Assembly: GCF_003412455.1 (NCBI RefSeq)
Contig: NZ_QTJU01000003.1
Span: forward strand, 434,001-498,000
DNA from: Deminuibacter soli
Lineage (GTDB): Bacteria > Bacteroidota > Bacteroidia > Chitinophagales > Chitinophagaceae
Reading direction: 5' to 3'
Length of the DNA stretch: 64,000 nucleotides
Positions 44,285 through 53,319 of the stretch are shown here, in pieces. The notes under the pieces are model-generated. The model searched no databases. It was not told the origin of the DNA and worked only from the letters and a program-made list of their open reading frames with translations. Each line of letters opens with the position of its first letter. Position 1 is the first letter of the stretch. The position numbers and the translations under genes are program-made.

Positions 44285-44436
44285 ACATCCATCTCCCCTG
44301 GTTGCTGCACGCTTCGTTAACCATTAACTTGGTATAGCTGCCGGCAGGCATACCCCTGCTGATCAATACATTCCCCTTCTTTTTATAAACCTATGCCTGT
44401 TAAACACTTTTTATAACCAAAAACTGTTCTGATTGT

Positions 44437-45744
44437 ATGAGGATTTCAATGTACCAAACACGTGCTGTGAAAAGCTTCGCAGCACTGTTGCTGCTAACCG
44501 CATGTAACAAGAGAATTGTAGACCTGTCACCCGCCGATGGCAAAGCTGCTGCCACGGCAGTGAGCACCACAGACACCATTCCCCTTAAAAACGCGTATGG
44601 CATCCCCGATGAAAACAATATCGGCATTTCCGGTACCGGTATTGGCAACTGGACTTCCTCCAATGATTCTGCCCGCGTGTATGTAACCTTTAACAACACC
44701 GGTTCGCTCACCGTATCATTGCTCGCCAAATCGCCTGATGGCGCGGGATCTGTAACCGTAAGCATAGCCGGCAAAAAGTTTACCGTGAATGTTCCGCAAA
44801 GCACCAGCTACCAGAAAATCACCGCCGGCACGGTTAATATCACCGGCACAGGCATCAGCTATTTTACCATTAAAGGTGCCACCAAACCAGGCGGCTATTA
44901 TGCAGATGTAAGCAACATCATTATCAGCGGCTCACCCGCCAATAATGCGTATTACAATAAAAGCGACTGGCGCACCTGCCCTGCCGTACACATGGGCTAC
45001 ACCATTGCAACCGGCGATACTGCCCGCTGGTTTTACAACGAGATCAAAATTCCGTCAGGCAGCGATGTAGTCAACACCTTCTTTATGGCCAATGGCTTTT
45101 ACAATGGTTATTTCGGTATACAGGTGAACAGTCCTACCGAACGCCGCATCCTGTTTTCTATCTGGAGCGATTACAACACCAACGATCCCGGACAGGTACC
45201 TGCCAACTACGCAGTACAACTTGTGCAGAAAGGCAGCCTGGTTACTACAGAAGAAAATTTTGGCAATGAAGGAACCGGCCGCCATGCCTACGCCATCTAC
45301 AACTGGCATACAGACAGCACGTACAAATTCCTGGTACACTCCGTGCCCGATGCAGGTGGCGTTACCTACAGCGGTTATATCTTTTTAAACAACCAGTGGC
45401 AGCTGATTGCGACTTACTACAAACCGGTAGGCACGTACAACATGACCGGTCTCTATTCTTTTATAGAAGATTTTGGCGGTGGCCTCAACAGCTACAAACA
45501 ACGCAATATGCTGGTGCAGAACCAGTGGATTGTAACACCCAACGGCACCTGGAAACAATTGAAAACAGCACATTTCACCACCACTACGCACGACGATGTG
45601 TATTCACGTGTTGACTATGGTGCAGCCGCCAGCGGACCGGGCTATAATTATTTCACCAGTGGCTTTGTGCCCAAAACAGCAAGCGACAACCAGCAATTCA
45701 CCTGCGGCACAGGCACGCAGCCGGTGGTAACACTGCCGCAATAA
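44437..45744 (+). CDS. DUF5077/DUF3472-type secreted lipoprotein
   Basis: 435 residues; MYQT at 44449 is an alternative start. Lipoprotein signal with lipobox LLTAC at about 20-24. The first beta-sandwich (about 45-175, GIGNWTSSNDSARVYVTFNN) fits DUF5077. The second part fits DUF3472: HMGYTIATGDTARWFYNEIK, MANGFYNGYFGIQVNSPTER, FSIWSDYNTNDP and YSFIEDFGGG. Both are seen together in Bacteroidota secreted proteins that probably bind or process polysaccharides. Activity unknown. The CAAACGTTTG palindrome upstream may regulate it. Confidence 0.85.
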   Translation: MRISMYQTRAVKSFAALLLLTACNKRIVDLSPADGKAAATAVSTTDTIPLKNAYGIPDENNIGISGTGIGNWTSSNDSARVYVTFNNTGSLTVSLLAKSPDGAGSVTVSIAGKKFTVNVPQSTSYQKITAGTVNITGTGISYFTIKGATKPGGYYADVSNIIISGSPANNAYYNKSDWRTCPAVHMGYTIATGDTARWFYNEIKIPSGSDVVNTFFMANGFYNGYFGIQVNSPTERRILFSIWSDYNTNDPGQVPANYAVQLVQKGSLVTTEENFGNEGTGRHAYAIYNWHTDSTYKFLVHSVPDAGGVTYSGYIFLNNQWQLIATYYKPVGTYNMTGLYSFIEDFGGGLNSYKQRNMLVQNQWIVTPNGTWKQLKTAHFTTTTHDDVYSRVDYGAAASGPGYNYFTSGFVPKTASDNQQFTCGTGTQPVVTLPQ

Positions 45745-45924
45745 CAGCCAGTTGCAGGATTACACAATACTGCTGCCGCAACGGGAGCGGCAGCCGGATG
45801 ATGAACAGGGATCAACAGCATGAGTTGCCAGGCGCCAGGGTAGCAATACCGGCGTTTGGCGGCTCATAACTGACGCTCGTACCTTTTTCTGTGCAGTGCA
45901 GCATTTTTTCCCGATTTTTAAGAC

Positions 45925-46980
45925 ATGAAGCGAACCCTGCTGCATTTGTTGTTCTGGATGGTATACCTGCTGCAAGACAGTATGCTGGAGTTTTTATGGG
46001 TATCACCCTCTGTACAGCACTATAGCACCAGCCAGCAATGGTGGATGGCCATGCATGCAGGCGCCTGTTTGCTGTTACCCAAACTGCTGTTTACCTATTG
46101 CGTTATTTATTTCACCATTCCAGCCCTGCTGCAGGGTAAGCGTTTGTGGCGCGAGATTGGCAAGGGCCTGCTGTTATTGTGTGTTACCATTGTCGCCTAC
46201 CGGCTGGTAGCCCAGTATTACATGAATGTGTATGTATACCCGGACATTTTCAAACCATCCCCCCTGTTTAGCCCGGTACTGGTTTTATTTGCCTTTATGG
46301 ATATCGGCTGCGTATCGGGCATCGCCATTACCCTTAAACTGCTGCGCACACAACTCGGCGCCAAAGAGCGTGAGAAAAACCTGGTAAAGGAAAAACTGGA
46401 AACAGAACTGCGTTTCCTGCGTAACCAGATTAACCCGCACTTCCTGTTCAACACCCTCAACAACATTTACGCACTGGCGCGCAAGCAATCACCGCAAACA
46501 GCGCCGGTGGTGCTCAAACTGTCACAGCTGCTGCGTTTTATGCTATACGAATCCGGCAGCGGACAGGTAACCGTAGCAGCCGAAATACGCGTATTGAACG
46601 ATTACCTCGAGCTGGAAAAAATACGCTACAACAACCGCCTGCAGCTGCAGTTCTCCCTCAACGTAGACGATGAAACCCGCCTCATAGCCCCCCTGCTTTT
46701 ATTACCCTTTGTAGAGAACGCATTTAAGCACGGGGTCAGCGAATCACGCTTTCATTCTTTTGTACATATTCAGTTAACGTTGCAAAACGGATTGCTTACC
46801 TTTCAGATAGAAAATACCTGCGAAAACGGGAATGCGGCCATCAGTGATAAAATAGGTTTAAGCAATGTGCGCAGGCAGCTGCAGCTCATGTACGGCGAGC
46901 ACCACCTGCAAATAAGCAACGGAACAGATACCTTCTCCGTTCATCTCACCATAAACCTCAACAGCTATGCAAAAATATAA
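45925..46980 (+). CDS. LytS/YehU-type sensor histidine kinase
   Basis: 351 residues with about four TM helices in the first 150, then a His_kinase domain (NQINPHFLFNTLNNIYALAR). The N-box is LLPFVENAFKHG and GLSNVRRQL is the glycine block. It overlaps the LytTR gene by 14 bp. It is separate from the pair at 15.5-17.3 kb and not a close copy of it. No target gene is adjacent; the small membrane protein 276 bp downstream is a possible one. Confidence 0.93.
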   Translation: MKRTLLHLLFWMVYLLQDSMLEFLWVSPSVQHYSTSQQWWMAMHAGACLLLPKLLFTYCVIYFTIPALLQGKRLWREIGKGLLLLCVTIVAYRLVAQYYMNVYVYPDIFKPSPLFSPVLVLFAFMDIGCVSGIAITLKLLRTQLGAKEREKNLVKEKLETELRFLRNQINPHFLFNTLNNIYALARKQSPQTAPVVLKLSQLLRFMLYESGSGQVTVAAEIRVLNDYLELEKIRYNNRLQLQFSLNVDDETRLIAPLLLLPFVENAFKHGVSESRFHSFVHIQLTLQNGLLTFQIENTCENGNAAISDKIGLSNVRRQLQLMYGEHHLQISNGTDTFSVHLTINLNSYAKI

Positions 46981-47662
46981 CTGCATGATTGTGGAAGACG
47001 AGCCGCTGGCCGCCGAGATACTCACCGACTATATTAAACAGGTGCCTTTCCTGCAACTCACCCATACCTGCAGTGATGCTATTTATGCCATGGAGCTGCT
47101 GCAGACACAACCGGTAGACCTTATTTTTCTCGATATACATTTACCCAAAGTAAAAGGCTTCGATTTCATCAAAACCCTGCAGCATCCGCCGCATATCATT
47201 ATCACTTCGGCCTACCAGGAATATGCGTTACAGGGCTATGAACTGAATGTAACCGACTACCTGCTGAAGCCCATTGCTTTCAGTCGCTTCCTGATGGCTG
47301 TTAACAAGCTGGCACCGCCGCCTGCCCAACATCCGCCCGCGGCAGAACGCCCCTGGCTGTTTTTTATGACAGGCAAAAAGAAGGTGAAAGTATGGGCAGA
47401 TGAAATACTGTACGTAGAAAGCCTGAAAGAGTACAGCCGCATTTTTACCATCGGGAAAAGCCTGCTCACCAAATGTCCCCTGCACGAGATGGAAGCCCTG
47501 CTGGCGAAATTTCATTTCATTCGCGTACACCGCTCCTTTATTGTAGCCCGCGACAAAATTGAAGCCTTTACCGCCACCGAAATTGATATTGCAGGCAAAC
47601 AGATACCGATCGGGAGAAGTTACAAGGAGTTGATTGTCTCCATGCTGGAGCAGAATGGGTAG
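46967..47662 (+). CDS. LytTR family response regulator
   Basis: 231 residues. Receiver with E10/D11 and phosphoacceptor D56 (LIFLDIHLP), followed by TSAYQEYAL and DYLLKPIAF. LytTR domain from about 130: FFMTGKKKVKVWADEILYVE, then RVHRSFIVARDKIE. It forms a coupled pair with the overlapping kinase gene. Confidence 0.93.
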   Translation: MQKYNCMIVEDEPLAAEILTDYIKQVPFLQLTHTCSDAIYAMELLQTQPVDLIFLDIHLPKVKGFDFIKTLQHPPHIIITSAYQEYALQGYELNVTDYLLKPIAFSRFLMAVNKLAPPPAQHPPAAERPWLFFMTGKKKVKVWADEILYVESLKEYSRIFTIGKSLLTKCPLHEMEALLAKFHFIRVHRSFIVARDKIEAFTATEIDIAGKQIPIGRSYKELIVSMLEQNG

Positions 47663-47689
47663 ATGGTTGTATGGTTGAAACCCGTCAGC

Positions 47690-47822
47690 CTGTGCCGGTG
47701 TCCTCACCACAATATGTATCGCCAAAACGCGTCGGTGAAGACACCTCGCGGGCAATAAATGTGTCGATGTCCCGATTCTCGAAATTGGTGCTCGCTAAGA
47801 TCACTCACGGCTCACGCATTGT
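47690..47822 (-). repeat. Composite dispersed repeat (GCCCGCGAGGTGTC unit joined to CTCGCTAAGATCACTCACG unit)
   Basis: On the reverse strand it reads CTCACGG...GTGATCTTAGCGAGC, CGAGAATCGGGACATCGACA, then GCCCGCGAGGTGTCTTCACC with ACATATTG about 30 bp on. This is the same order as at 58.36-58.43 kb, but in opposite orientation in the window. Non-coding. Confidence 0.82.
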
Positions 47823-47937
47823 TCGTTCTTTCCTGCTGTTTGTAGGCCTTTGGAGAACGTTGGTAGAATAACCGTTTTACCGGTTGGGATTTGGACTAAT
47901 TTAACTGTAGCTCATTCAAATCACCCAAATAAACGGT

Positions 47938-48450
47938 ATGCAAACCAACACTAAAACTGTATTTTATTCCACTTTTATCACAGGTATCCTTATAGCCGGT
48001 ACGCTTGATGTGACGGCGGCTATTGTGGTTTACGGTTACCTGGCAAATGCACAGGCATTTAAAATATTACATTCCATAGCGTCCGTGCTTATCGGGCCAA
48101 GTGCGTTTACCGGCGGCTGGGGCACGGCGTTGCTGGGCCTGGCCATTCATTTTTTTATCGCCGCCTGCTTTACCCTGTTGTTTATACGGCTGTACAACCG
48201 CAGCAGCTGGCTGCGGCACAATAAAACCATTGGCGGACTGGCATACGGCTCCCTGGTGTGGTGTATCATGAACCTCATTGTATTGCCCGTTTTTCAGCAT
48301 AAAATGGCCCATTTTACCGTAGAGAGTATTGCCATTGGCATGGCCATACTCATGTGCTGCATTGGATTACCCCTGGCTTATATTACAGATTACCATGTAA
48401 GGAAATCTATAACCGGAGAGGCCTCTTCTGTGCATCAAAAGCTGGCTTGA
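47938..48450 (+). CDS. Four-TM membrane protein of unknown function
   Basis: 170 residues with four hydrophobic helices: about 12-35 (FITGILIAGTLDVTAAIVV), 60-85, 103-125 and 132-152. A short Asn/Ser/Arg loop (RLYNRSSWLRHNKT) lies between the second and third. The C-terminal tail is polar. I do not recognise a named family. It follows the LytS/LytTR pair and a repeat; a convergent terminator separates it from the amino-acid permease. Confidence 0.75.
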   Translation: MQTNTKTVFYSTFITGILIAGTLDVTAAIVVYGYLANAQAFKILHSIASVLIGPSAFTGGWGTALLGLAIHFFIAACFTLLFIRLYNRSSWLRHNKTIGGLAYGSLVWCIMNLIVLPVFQHKMAHFTVESIAIGMAILMCCIGLPLAYITDYHVRKSITGEASSVHQKLA

Positions 48451-48473
48451 TATAACATGGTACCTGGAATACA

Positions 48474-48501
48474 AAAGGCTCCGCAACAGTGCGGAGCCTT
48501 T
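48474..48501. terminator. Bidirectional hairpin terminator
   Basis: Perfect 12-bp stem AAAGGCTCCGCA/TGCGGAGCCTTT (48474-48485, 48490-48501) with loop ACAG, between the convergent genes ending at 48450 and 48522. Confidence 0.85.
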
Positions 48502-48521
48502 GTCTATAGTATGCAGCAGCG

Positions 48522-49964
48522 TTATTGTTGCTGTTGCCTGCGCAGCTTGCTGTACTTGCGGCCATAACCGAAGTAAATGGCAAAACCAATAAGCAGCCAA
48601 ACCACCAGCCGTAACCAGGTACCGGCCGGTAAGGAAACCATCATTACCAGGCAGGTAATAATACCGAGTATCGGTACCAATGGCACCAGTGGTGTTTTAA
48701 ATGCACGGGGTATATCAGGCTGTTGTTTGCGTAAGATAATTACGCCCAGGCAAACCATGATAAAGGCCAGCAGCGTACCGATGCTCGTCATTTCTCCTAC
48801 CACGCTGATCGGTACCAGCCCTGCAAAAAGACTGATAAATACACAAAGCACGAGATTGGATTTGTACGGCGTCTGGAATTTCGGATGCAGCTGCGCAAAC
48901 ACAGGCGGCAGCAGTCCGTCGCGGCTCATGGAGTAGAATACGCGGCTTTGCCCCAGCAGGTCAACCAGTATTACCGAGGTATAACCGATCAGGATGGCGA
49001 GTATTACAGCAACGGCCATCCAGGTATACGGCGTATGCGCAATGGCCACGGCTACGGGCGCTGCGCTGTCTTTAAATTCAGTATAATGTGCCAGGCCTGT
49101 CATCACATACCCGAACGCCACAAATAACACCGTACATATCAGCAAAGAACCGATAATACCGATGGGCATATTGCGTTGCGGGTTACGGGTTTCCTGGGCC
49201 ATGGTAGCTACGATATCAAAGCCGATAAACACAAAGAAAATAACCCCCGCCCCGCGCAGCACACCGCTTACACCAAATTCACCGAAGTTGCCTGTATTGG
49301 CGGGAATATAGGGATGATAGTTTGCTGGATTGATATACCGCCAGCCCAGTGCAATAAACACCAGCACCACGCCAACTTTCAGCGTAACCACAATAATATT
49401 GAACAGCGCCGAGCCCTTGGTACCACGCACAATAATGGCGGTGATACAGCAAATGATGAGCATGGCCGGCAGGTTAATCCACCCGTGCATAAGCATCCCA
49501 TTCATTTCAAAGGTTTCAAAAGGCGAGCGCAGCAGCTGCGGCGGCAGGTTAATGTTCCAGTGTTCGAGGAATTTAACGAGGTAATGCGACCAGCTGATAC
49601 CTACCGTAGCAGCACCCACGGAGTATTCCAGCACCAGGTCCCAGCCGATAATCCAGGCAAACAGTTCACCCAGCGTGGCGTAAGCATACGTATAGGCGCT
49701 GCCTGCCACAGGCACCATCGAAGCGAATTCTGCATAACACAGGGCACTGAATGCACAACCTACTGCCGCCACGATGAAAGAAAGCGTAACAGCCGGGCCT
49801 GTATTGTTGGCAGCCGCAATACCTGTTAAAGAGAATAGGCCCGCCCCGATAATTACCCCGATACCAATGGCTACCAGGTTTACCGCGCCAAGGCTGCGTT
49901 TGAGGGTTGATTTGCCTTGCTCTGCAGCTTCGCGCTGCAAAAGCTCCACTGATTTTTTTAGCAT
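48522..49964 (-). CDS. APC-family amino-acid permease (cationic amino-acid transporter-like)
   Basis: 480 residues, 12 TM helices. Family blocks: LGAVNLVAIGIGVIIGAGLF in TM1 (with the unwound GIGVIIGAGL segment), ALCYAEFASMVPVAGSAYTY, GVIFFVFIGFDIVATMAQET, and NPQRNMPIGIIGS. This fits the CAT/YfnA-like branch of the APC superfamily, importing or exchanging amino acids. Substrate cannot be resolved. Single gene with a terminator beyond its stop. Confidence 0.92.
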   Translation of the reverse strand: MLKKSVELLQREAAEQGKSTLKRSLGAVNLVAIGIGVIIGAGLFSLTGIAAANNTGPAVTLSFIVAAVGCAFSALCYAEFASMVPVAGSAYTYAYATLGELFAWIIGWDLVLEYSVGAATVGISWSHYLVKFLEHWNINLPPQLLRSPFETFEMNGMLMHGWINLPAMLIICCITAIIVRGTKGSALFNIIVVTLKVGVVLVFIALGWRYINPANYHPYIPANTGNFGEFGVSGVLRGAGVIFFVFIGFDIVATMAQETRNPQRNMPIGIIGSLLICTVLFVAFGYVMTGLAHYTEFKDSAAPVAVAIAHTPYTWMAVAVILAILIGYTSVILVDLLGQSRVFYSMSRDGLLPPVFAQLHPKFQTPYKSNLVLCVFISLFAGLVPISVVGEMTSIGTLLAFIMVCLGVIILRKQQPDIPRAFKTPLVPLVPILGIITCLVMMVSLPAGTWLRLVVWLLIGFAIYFGYGRKYSKLRRQQQQ

Positions 49965-50115
49965 TTAAGTTGTTATGTTCTGGAAAGAAAGGTGGCAAAG
50001 GTACAGGAAACAACAGTACACCAGATCAGTAGACTATAGTTTTCCTTGGCTGCCTGCAAATTTTACGCTGCCAATGGCTGTTTGCCCTATATCGCATCCC
50101 ATTTTCAACCCATTT

Positions 50116-50826
50116 TCAATGCCGCTCTGCCCACTGCAACCCTTGCGGCAGCTGTGCTGTGCTGAATTCGATATGAATAACCCGGCGCCGTGCACCATTT
50201 GTAGTACGTGATGATCGGTGCATCAGCAAGGGTTTCATCAGCATTACTCCTCCTTTGCGAACAGCACAAACTGATTCCTGTGTAAACTGCGACACCAGCT
50301 TTTCCGGCCGTTCTATGCCCACCGCATGTGAGCCGGGCAACACTTTCAGTGCGCCGTTTGCTTCATCGGTATCATCAAGATGAATGCGCAGGGTAAGCAT
50401 TTGCTCCAGTAAAGAAGCAGGCGCCTGTACCGCATACTGGTTTTGTTTTACCGTGTATGGACCATAGCCGGGCACTTCCTTCCTCTCAGTAACAGAAATG
50501 GTTAAATCCTGGTGCCATGCTACAAACCAGTTTGAGGCGGCAGGTTTATCAAAATAAATTGCTTTCACAGCGAAACCGGCTGTACCCAGCGTTTGGGTTA
50601 ACAATTCACGGAAGGCAGGCGTAAAAATAAGTGGCACAGCCTTCGGTATCTCCCGGAAGAACTGCCTGATGGCAAATAAGTCTGTTGACTTCCTGAATAA
50701 AGGAGAATCCTGCGCTTCAGCTTGTATCAGCGCGGCAATTTGTTCTGTTTCTGATTCGGAGAATACATCATTTACTATTGCAAAACCATCTGTTTGCAGT
50801 GAAGCCAGTACCGGTTGCGTCAGCAT
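50116..50826 (-). CDS. Phytanoyl-CoA dioxygenase (PhyH) family Fe(II)/2-oxoglutarate oxygenase
   Basis: 236 residues. Iron triad H105-x-D107 (WHQDLT) and distal H203 (LLMHRSS), with the Arg-rich ARRRVIHIEF strand for 2-oxoglutarate. The double-stranded beta-helix core is preceded by LQTDGFAIVNDVFSESE, typical of PhyH. It hydroxylates an unknown small substrate. Its ATG overlaps the upstream DUF2625 stop by one base (TGATG), so the two are translationally coupled. Confidence 0.9.
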   Translation of the reverse strand: MLTQPVLASLQTDGFAIVNDVFSESETEQIAALIQAEAQDSPLFRKSTDLFAIRQFFREIPKAVPLIFTPAFRELLTQTLGTAGFAVKAIYFDKPAASNWFVAWHQDLTISVTERKEVPGYGPYTVKQNQYAVQAPASLLEQMLTLRIHLDDTDEANGALKVLPGSHAVGIERPEKLVSQFTQESVCAVRKGGVMLMKPLLMHRSSRTTNGARRRVIHIEFSTAQLPQGLQWAERH

Positions 50827-51506
50827 CAGTTTAGTTTTCCTTTTTGCAGCGCAATATGCGTAATAATATCATATTGTTCTTCTACTGACATTATTTTGCG
50901 TGAACGCTCACCAACAGGTATGGCCGGATCTAAAAATAAAGGCGGGAAAAAACTGTACACAGTATTACCGGGCATATCTGCCAGCTCGGCCTGGTGAGCT
51001 TCCCAGGTATAACCGGGATAAAAGCCATGCAGGTCGCCATTGAAACAGAAATACAGGAATTCGGTATAAGTTACATCCATCATTTCCCATTGCAGGGTTT
51101 GCGGCGACAGGTAATACACTTTATCTTTTGCGGCGCCAAGTGCACCATAGTTCAACGCAAAAAATCCGCCAAGCACATCATCCGCAATCAGCAGGTAGCC
51201 AGGCTTATCGCCATAGGCTGCAAAGGTTTTGCCTTTGTTCCAATCGGGCAGCGACCGGTCGAGCTTTTCTTCATGCCCTGCACCAAGAATACGCAGCCAG
51301 CCATGGTCAACCAGTATGCCGCCTGTATGGTATACAACTGCCCCCAACGGTGTACTGATGTCAATCTGCGTATGGTACAAAGCTGTGGCTCCGCGGGCGG
51401 GCGTGCAGGGCAATACGTTTACATCATTGGCAGCATCCTGTATGTGCAGGTGAATTTCCGGCCAGGCCGGTGTAGTAATATTAATAAGTTGTGCAAGCGG
51501 CTGCAT
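50826..51506 (-). CDS. DUF2625 family protein
   Basis: 226 residues from the ATG at 51506; an open extension to 51578 with a TTG is unlikely. Recognised by LINITTPAWPEIH, then HTGGILVDHGWLRILGAGHE, the YLLIADDVLGGFFALNYGAL stretch, and FLYFCFNGDLHGFYPGYTWE. It has no known biochemistry. Coupled to the PhyH oxygenase by a TGATG overlap, so the two may act together. Confidence 0.87.
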   Translation of the reverse strand: MQPLAQLINITTPAWPEIHLHIQDAANDVNVLPCTPARGATALYHTQIDISTPLGAVVYHTGGILVDHGWLRILGAGHEEKLDRSLPDWNKGKTFAAYGDKPGYLLIADDVLGGFFALNYGALGAAKDKVYYLSPQTLQWEMMDVTYTEFLYFCFNGDLHGFYPGYTWEAHQAELADMPGNTVYSFFPPLFLDPAIPVGERSRKIMSVEEQYDIITHIALQKGKLN

Positions 51507-51730
51507 ATGACTACCCGTTAATTGTATGTACGAACAATGGAGTGTATACGTTACTCTTTTTTTGTGAATGTATTGCATTCCCGCGATAAAGCCGGTTAAA
51601 ATTGTAATCGGTTACATTTCAGCCTTAGCCCGGTATAACCAACGTAAAAACACAATTATCCACCTGGATTGTTCTTTTTGCAAGATTGCTTTTTGCAGTC
51701 TGCCGCTGGCTGCCCGGTGTTGTTTTTGTT

Positions 51731-51760
51731 TTTGCAGATACCTGATTTTATGGTAACTTG
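51731..51760 (+). promoter_or_regulatory. Candidate Bacteroidota promoter (TTTG-N19-TAACTTG)
   Basis: TTTG at 51731-51734, 19 bp, then TAACTTG at 51754-51760. This is close to the family consensus TTG-N19-TAnnTTTG but lacks one T. It precedes the 15-aa ORF, with start of transcription expected near 51767. Confidence 0.4.
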
Positions 51761-51788
51761 AGTGTTCACCAAAAAAAAGGAGGTATTC

Positions 51789-51836
51789 ATGCAATCTACA
51801 GATTCATCATGGACACCTTCGGTTAATTTCGCTTAA
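51789..51836 (+). CDS. Very small ORF (15 aa) with strong Shine-Dalgarno
   Basis: AAGGAGG at 51777-51783 lies 5 bp before ATG 51789. The ORF encodes MQSTDSSWTPSVNFA and ends at TAA 51834-51836. A perfect SD is unusual in Bacteroidota, where most genes lack one. A terminator follows 42 bp later. The adjacent genes are on the other strand, so it is not a leader of either. It could be a microprotein, or the SD/ORF may be part of a regulatory RNA. Confidence 0.4.
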   Translation: MQSTDSSWTPSVNFA

Positions 51837-51878
51837 CCGGGTCCTCTCCATTAAATAATCTGCTGACAAAAGCGTCAG

Positions 51879-51903
51879 AAACCACCGGTTAAGCCGGTGG
51901 TTT
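51879..51903 (+). terminator. Intrinsic terminator on the forward strand
   Basis: 10-bp stem AAACCACCGG/CCGGTGGTTT (51879-51888, 51894-51903) with loop TTAAG, followed by TTTATT. It ends the small forward transcript and is also near the stop of the reverse serine-hydrolase gene. Confidence 0.82.
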
Positions 51904-51907
51904 TTTA

Positions 51908-53173
51908 TTACAGTAATGCCTGGTAAATCAATTGTTCTATTTTTCGTGCAAGCTCGCCATGACTATTGGGCGCCTGCTGCGTCATAATCAGGCAAACCAG
52001 GCGCGCTTTGGGATCTACCCAGTAAGTGGTGCCGAAATAACCGCCCCACGAAAAACTGCCTTCATTACGCGCTTCCCTTGCAGCAGACAATGCGCTGGTA
52101 ATATTAAAACCCAGTCCAAAATTATCTGTGCCGTTATACAGGAAACTCAACTGCCCCGATGTCATCAGCTGCACCGTGCGCGGTGCCAGCAACTGGTGGC
52201 CATTGTATTTACCGCCGTTGAGCAGCATCTGTAAGAACATCGCGTAATCAAAAGCCGTGGAAGTAAGCCCTGCCCCGCCACTGAAATATTGTTTGTGCTG
52301 CAACGGGTAATCCGGGTCAAGCCCCCTGGCCCTGGTGGCAGCCACCACATGGTGCAGGGAATCTTCGGTATACACACTGGTTAAACGGCCTGCTTTGGAA
52401 GCCGGCACATTAAAATAAGTATCCTTCATACCCAGGGGTATAAAAATATTCCTGGTAAGAAAAGTCTCCAGGTCTACCCCGCTGATGGTTTCTATTACAC
52501 AGCCCAGCACATCGGTGCTCAGTCCGTACGTGAATTTTTCACCGGGCTGGTGCGCCAGCGGCAGTTTAGCCAGCACATCGATGCTTTCGCGCAGGTTCTT
52601 CTGCAAATCAGTCAAACCGGAGCTTACCTGTGATTTTGCATAGATGGCACGCATTTTTTCGGTGCCGATCATGGCATAATCTATCCCTGAGGTATGCGTA
52701 AGCAAATCCCTGATGGTAATGGGCCGTTTAGCCGGCACAGTGGTGAAAGTAGTGTCTGCAGCATTAAACTGGTCAAGCACCATACTGTGTGCAAACGCCG
52801 GAATAAAATCAGCCACCGGTTCGTCCAGGTACAGCTTACCCTGTTCGTACAGCAGCATAATACCGGTGCTTACCACCGCCTTTGTTTGTGAAGCCAGGCG
52901 AAACAGGTCGTTTGTTTGCATGGGCTTTTTCTGTTCGGCATTGGCATAGCCATAACCCTTGTACTGCAACACCTTTCCATCCTGTATTACCAGCGTCACC
53001 ACCCCGTTTATCCAGTGACGGGAAAGATAGCCGTTCACCAGCGTATCAATGCGGGCAAGCCGCTGCGCGGCTTCGGGGTTTTGCTGCGGCACCACTTCGG
53101 GAGTAAGCACCTGGGCCTGCAACAGGCTACTAAAAGCAGTGCAGCACAGGAGCAGCAAGCACATTTTTTTCAT
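51908..53173 (-). CDS. Serine beta-lactamase-fold hydrolase (class C/esterase-like)
   Basis: 421 residues from the ATG at 53173. Signal peptide to about LLQAQ. Active-site S95-x-x-K98 in LASQTKAVV, the YxL/N-like motif in FTYGLSTDVLG, and GLGFNITSALS near the end. This family covers esterases, D-aminopeptidases and some AmpC-like enzymes; most members are not lactamases. Periplasmic or secreted. Single gene, divergent from the membrane protein gene at 53320. Confidence 0.88.
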   Translation of the reverse strand: MKKMCLLLLCCTAFSSLLQAQVLTPEVVPQQNPEAAQRLARIDTLVNGYLSRHWINGVVTLVIQDGKVLQYKGYGYANAEQKKPMQTNDLFRLASQTKAVVSTGIMLLYEQGKLYLDEPVADFIPAFAHSMVLDQFNAADTTFTTVPAKRPITIRDLLTHTSGIDYAMIGTEKMRAIYAKSQVSSGLTDLQKNLRESIDVLAKLPLAHQPGEKFTYGLSTDVLGCVIETISGVDLETFLTRNIFIPLGMKDTYFNVPASKAGRLTSVYTEDSLHHVVAATRARGLDPDYPLQHKQYFSGGAGLTSTAFDYAMFLQMLLNGGKYNGHQLLAPRTVQLMTSGQLSFLYNGTDNFGLGFNITSALSAAREARNEGSFSWGGYFGTTYWVDPKARLVCLIMTQQAPNSHGELARKIEQLIYQALL

Positions 53174-53319
53174 CGGCAATTTTCTTTCAAGTTAATTGAT
53201 TTGCGGCATTCTTACCTGCGTGTTGCAACGACACAAACAACAAAAAACGCAGTACATGACATTCTCACCGGAAATTGTTGTACATTTTATCATCCCGGTT
53301 CACCATTTAAACAATTGCC

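Larger units (their letters stand above)
51507..51907. other. Intergenic region with a small forward transcription unit
   Basis: About 400 bp between two reverse-strand genes. The part next to 51506 is AT-rich and likely holds the DUF2625 promoter. The rest contains a promoter-like element, a very small SD-led ORF, and an intrinsic terminator on the forward strand (listed separately). Confidence 0.6.

Noticed and set aside
51908-53173. Class C beta-lactamase
   Set aside because: The SxxK fold is present but the family mostly holds esterases and peptidases; no AmpC-specific evidence.
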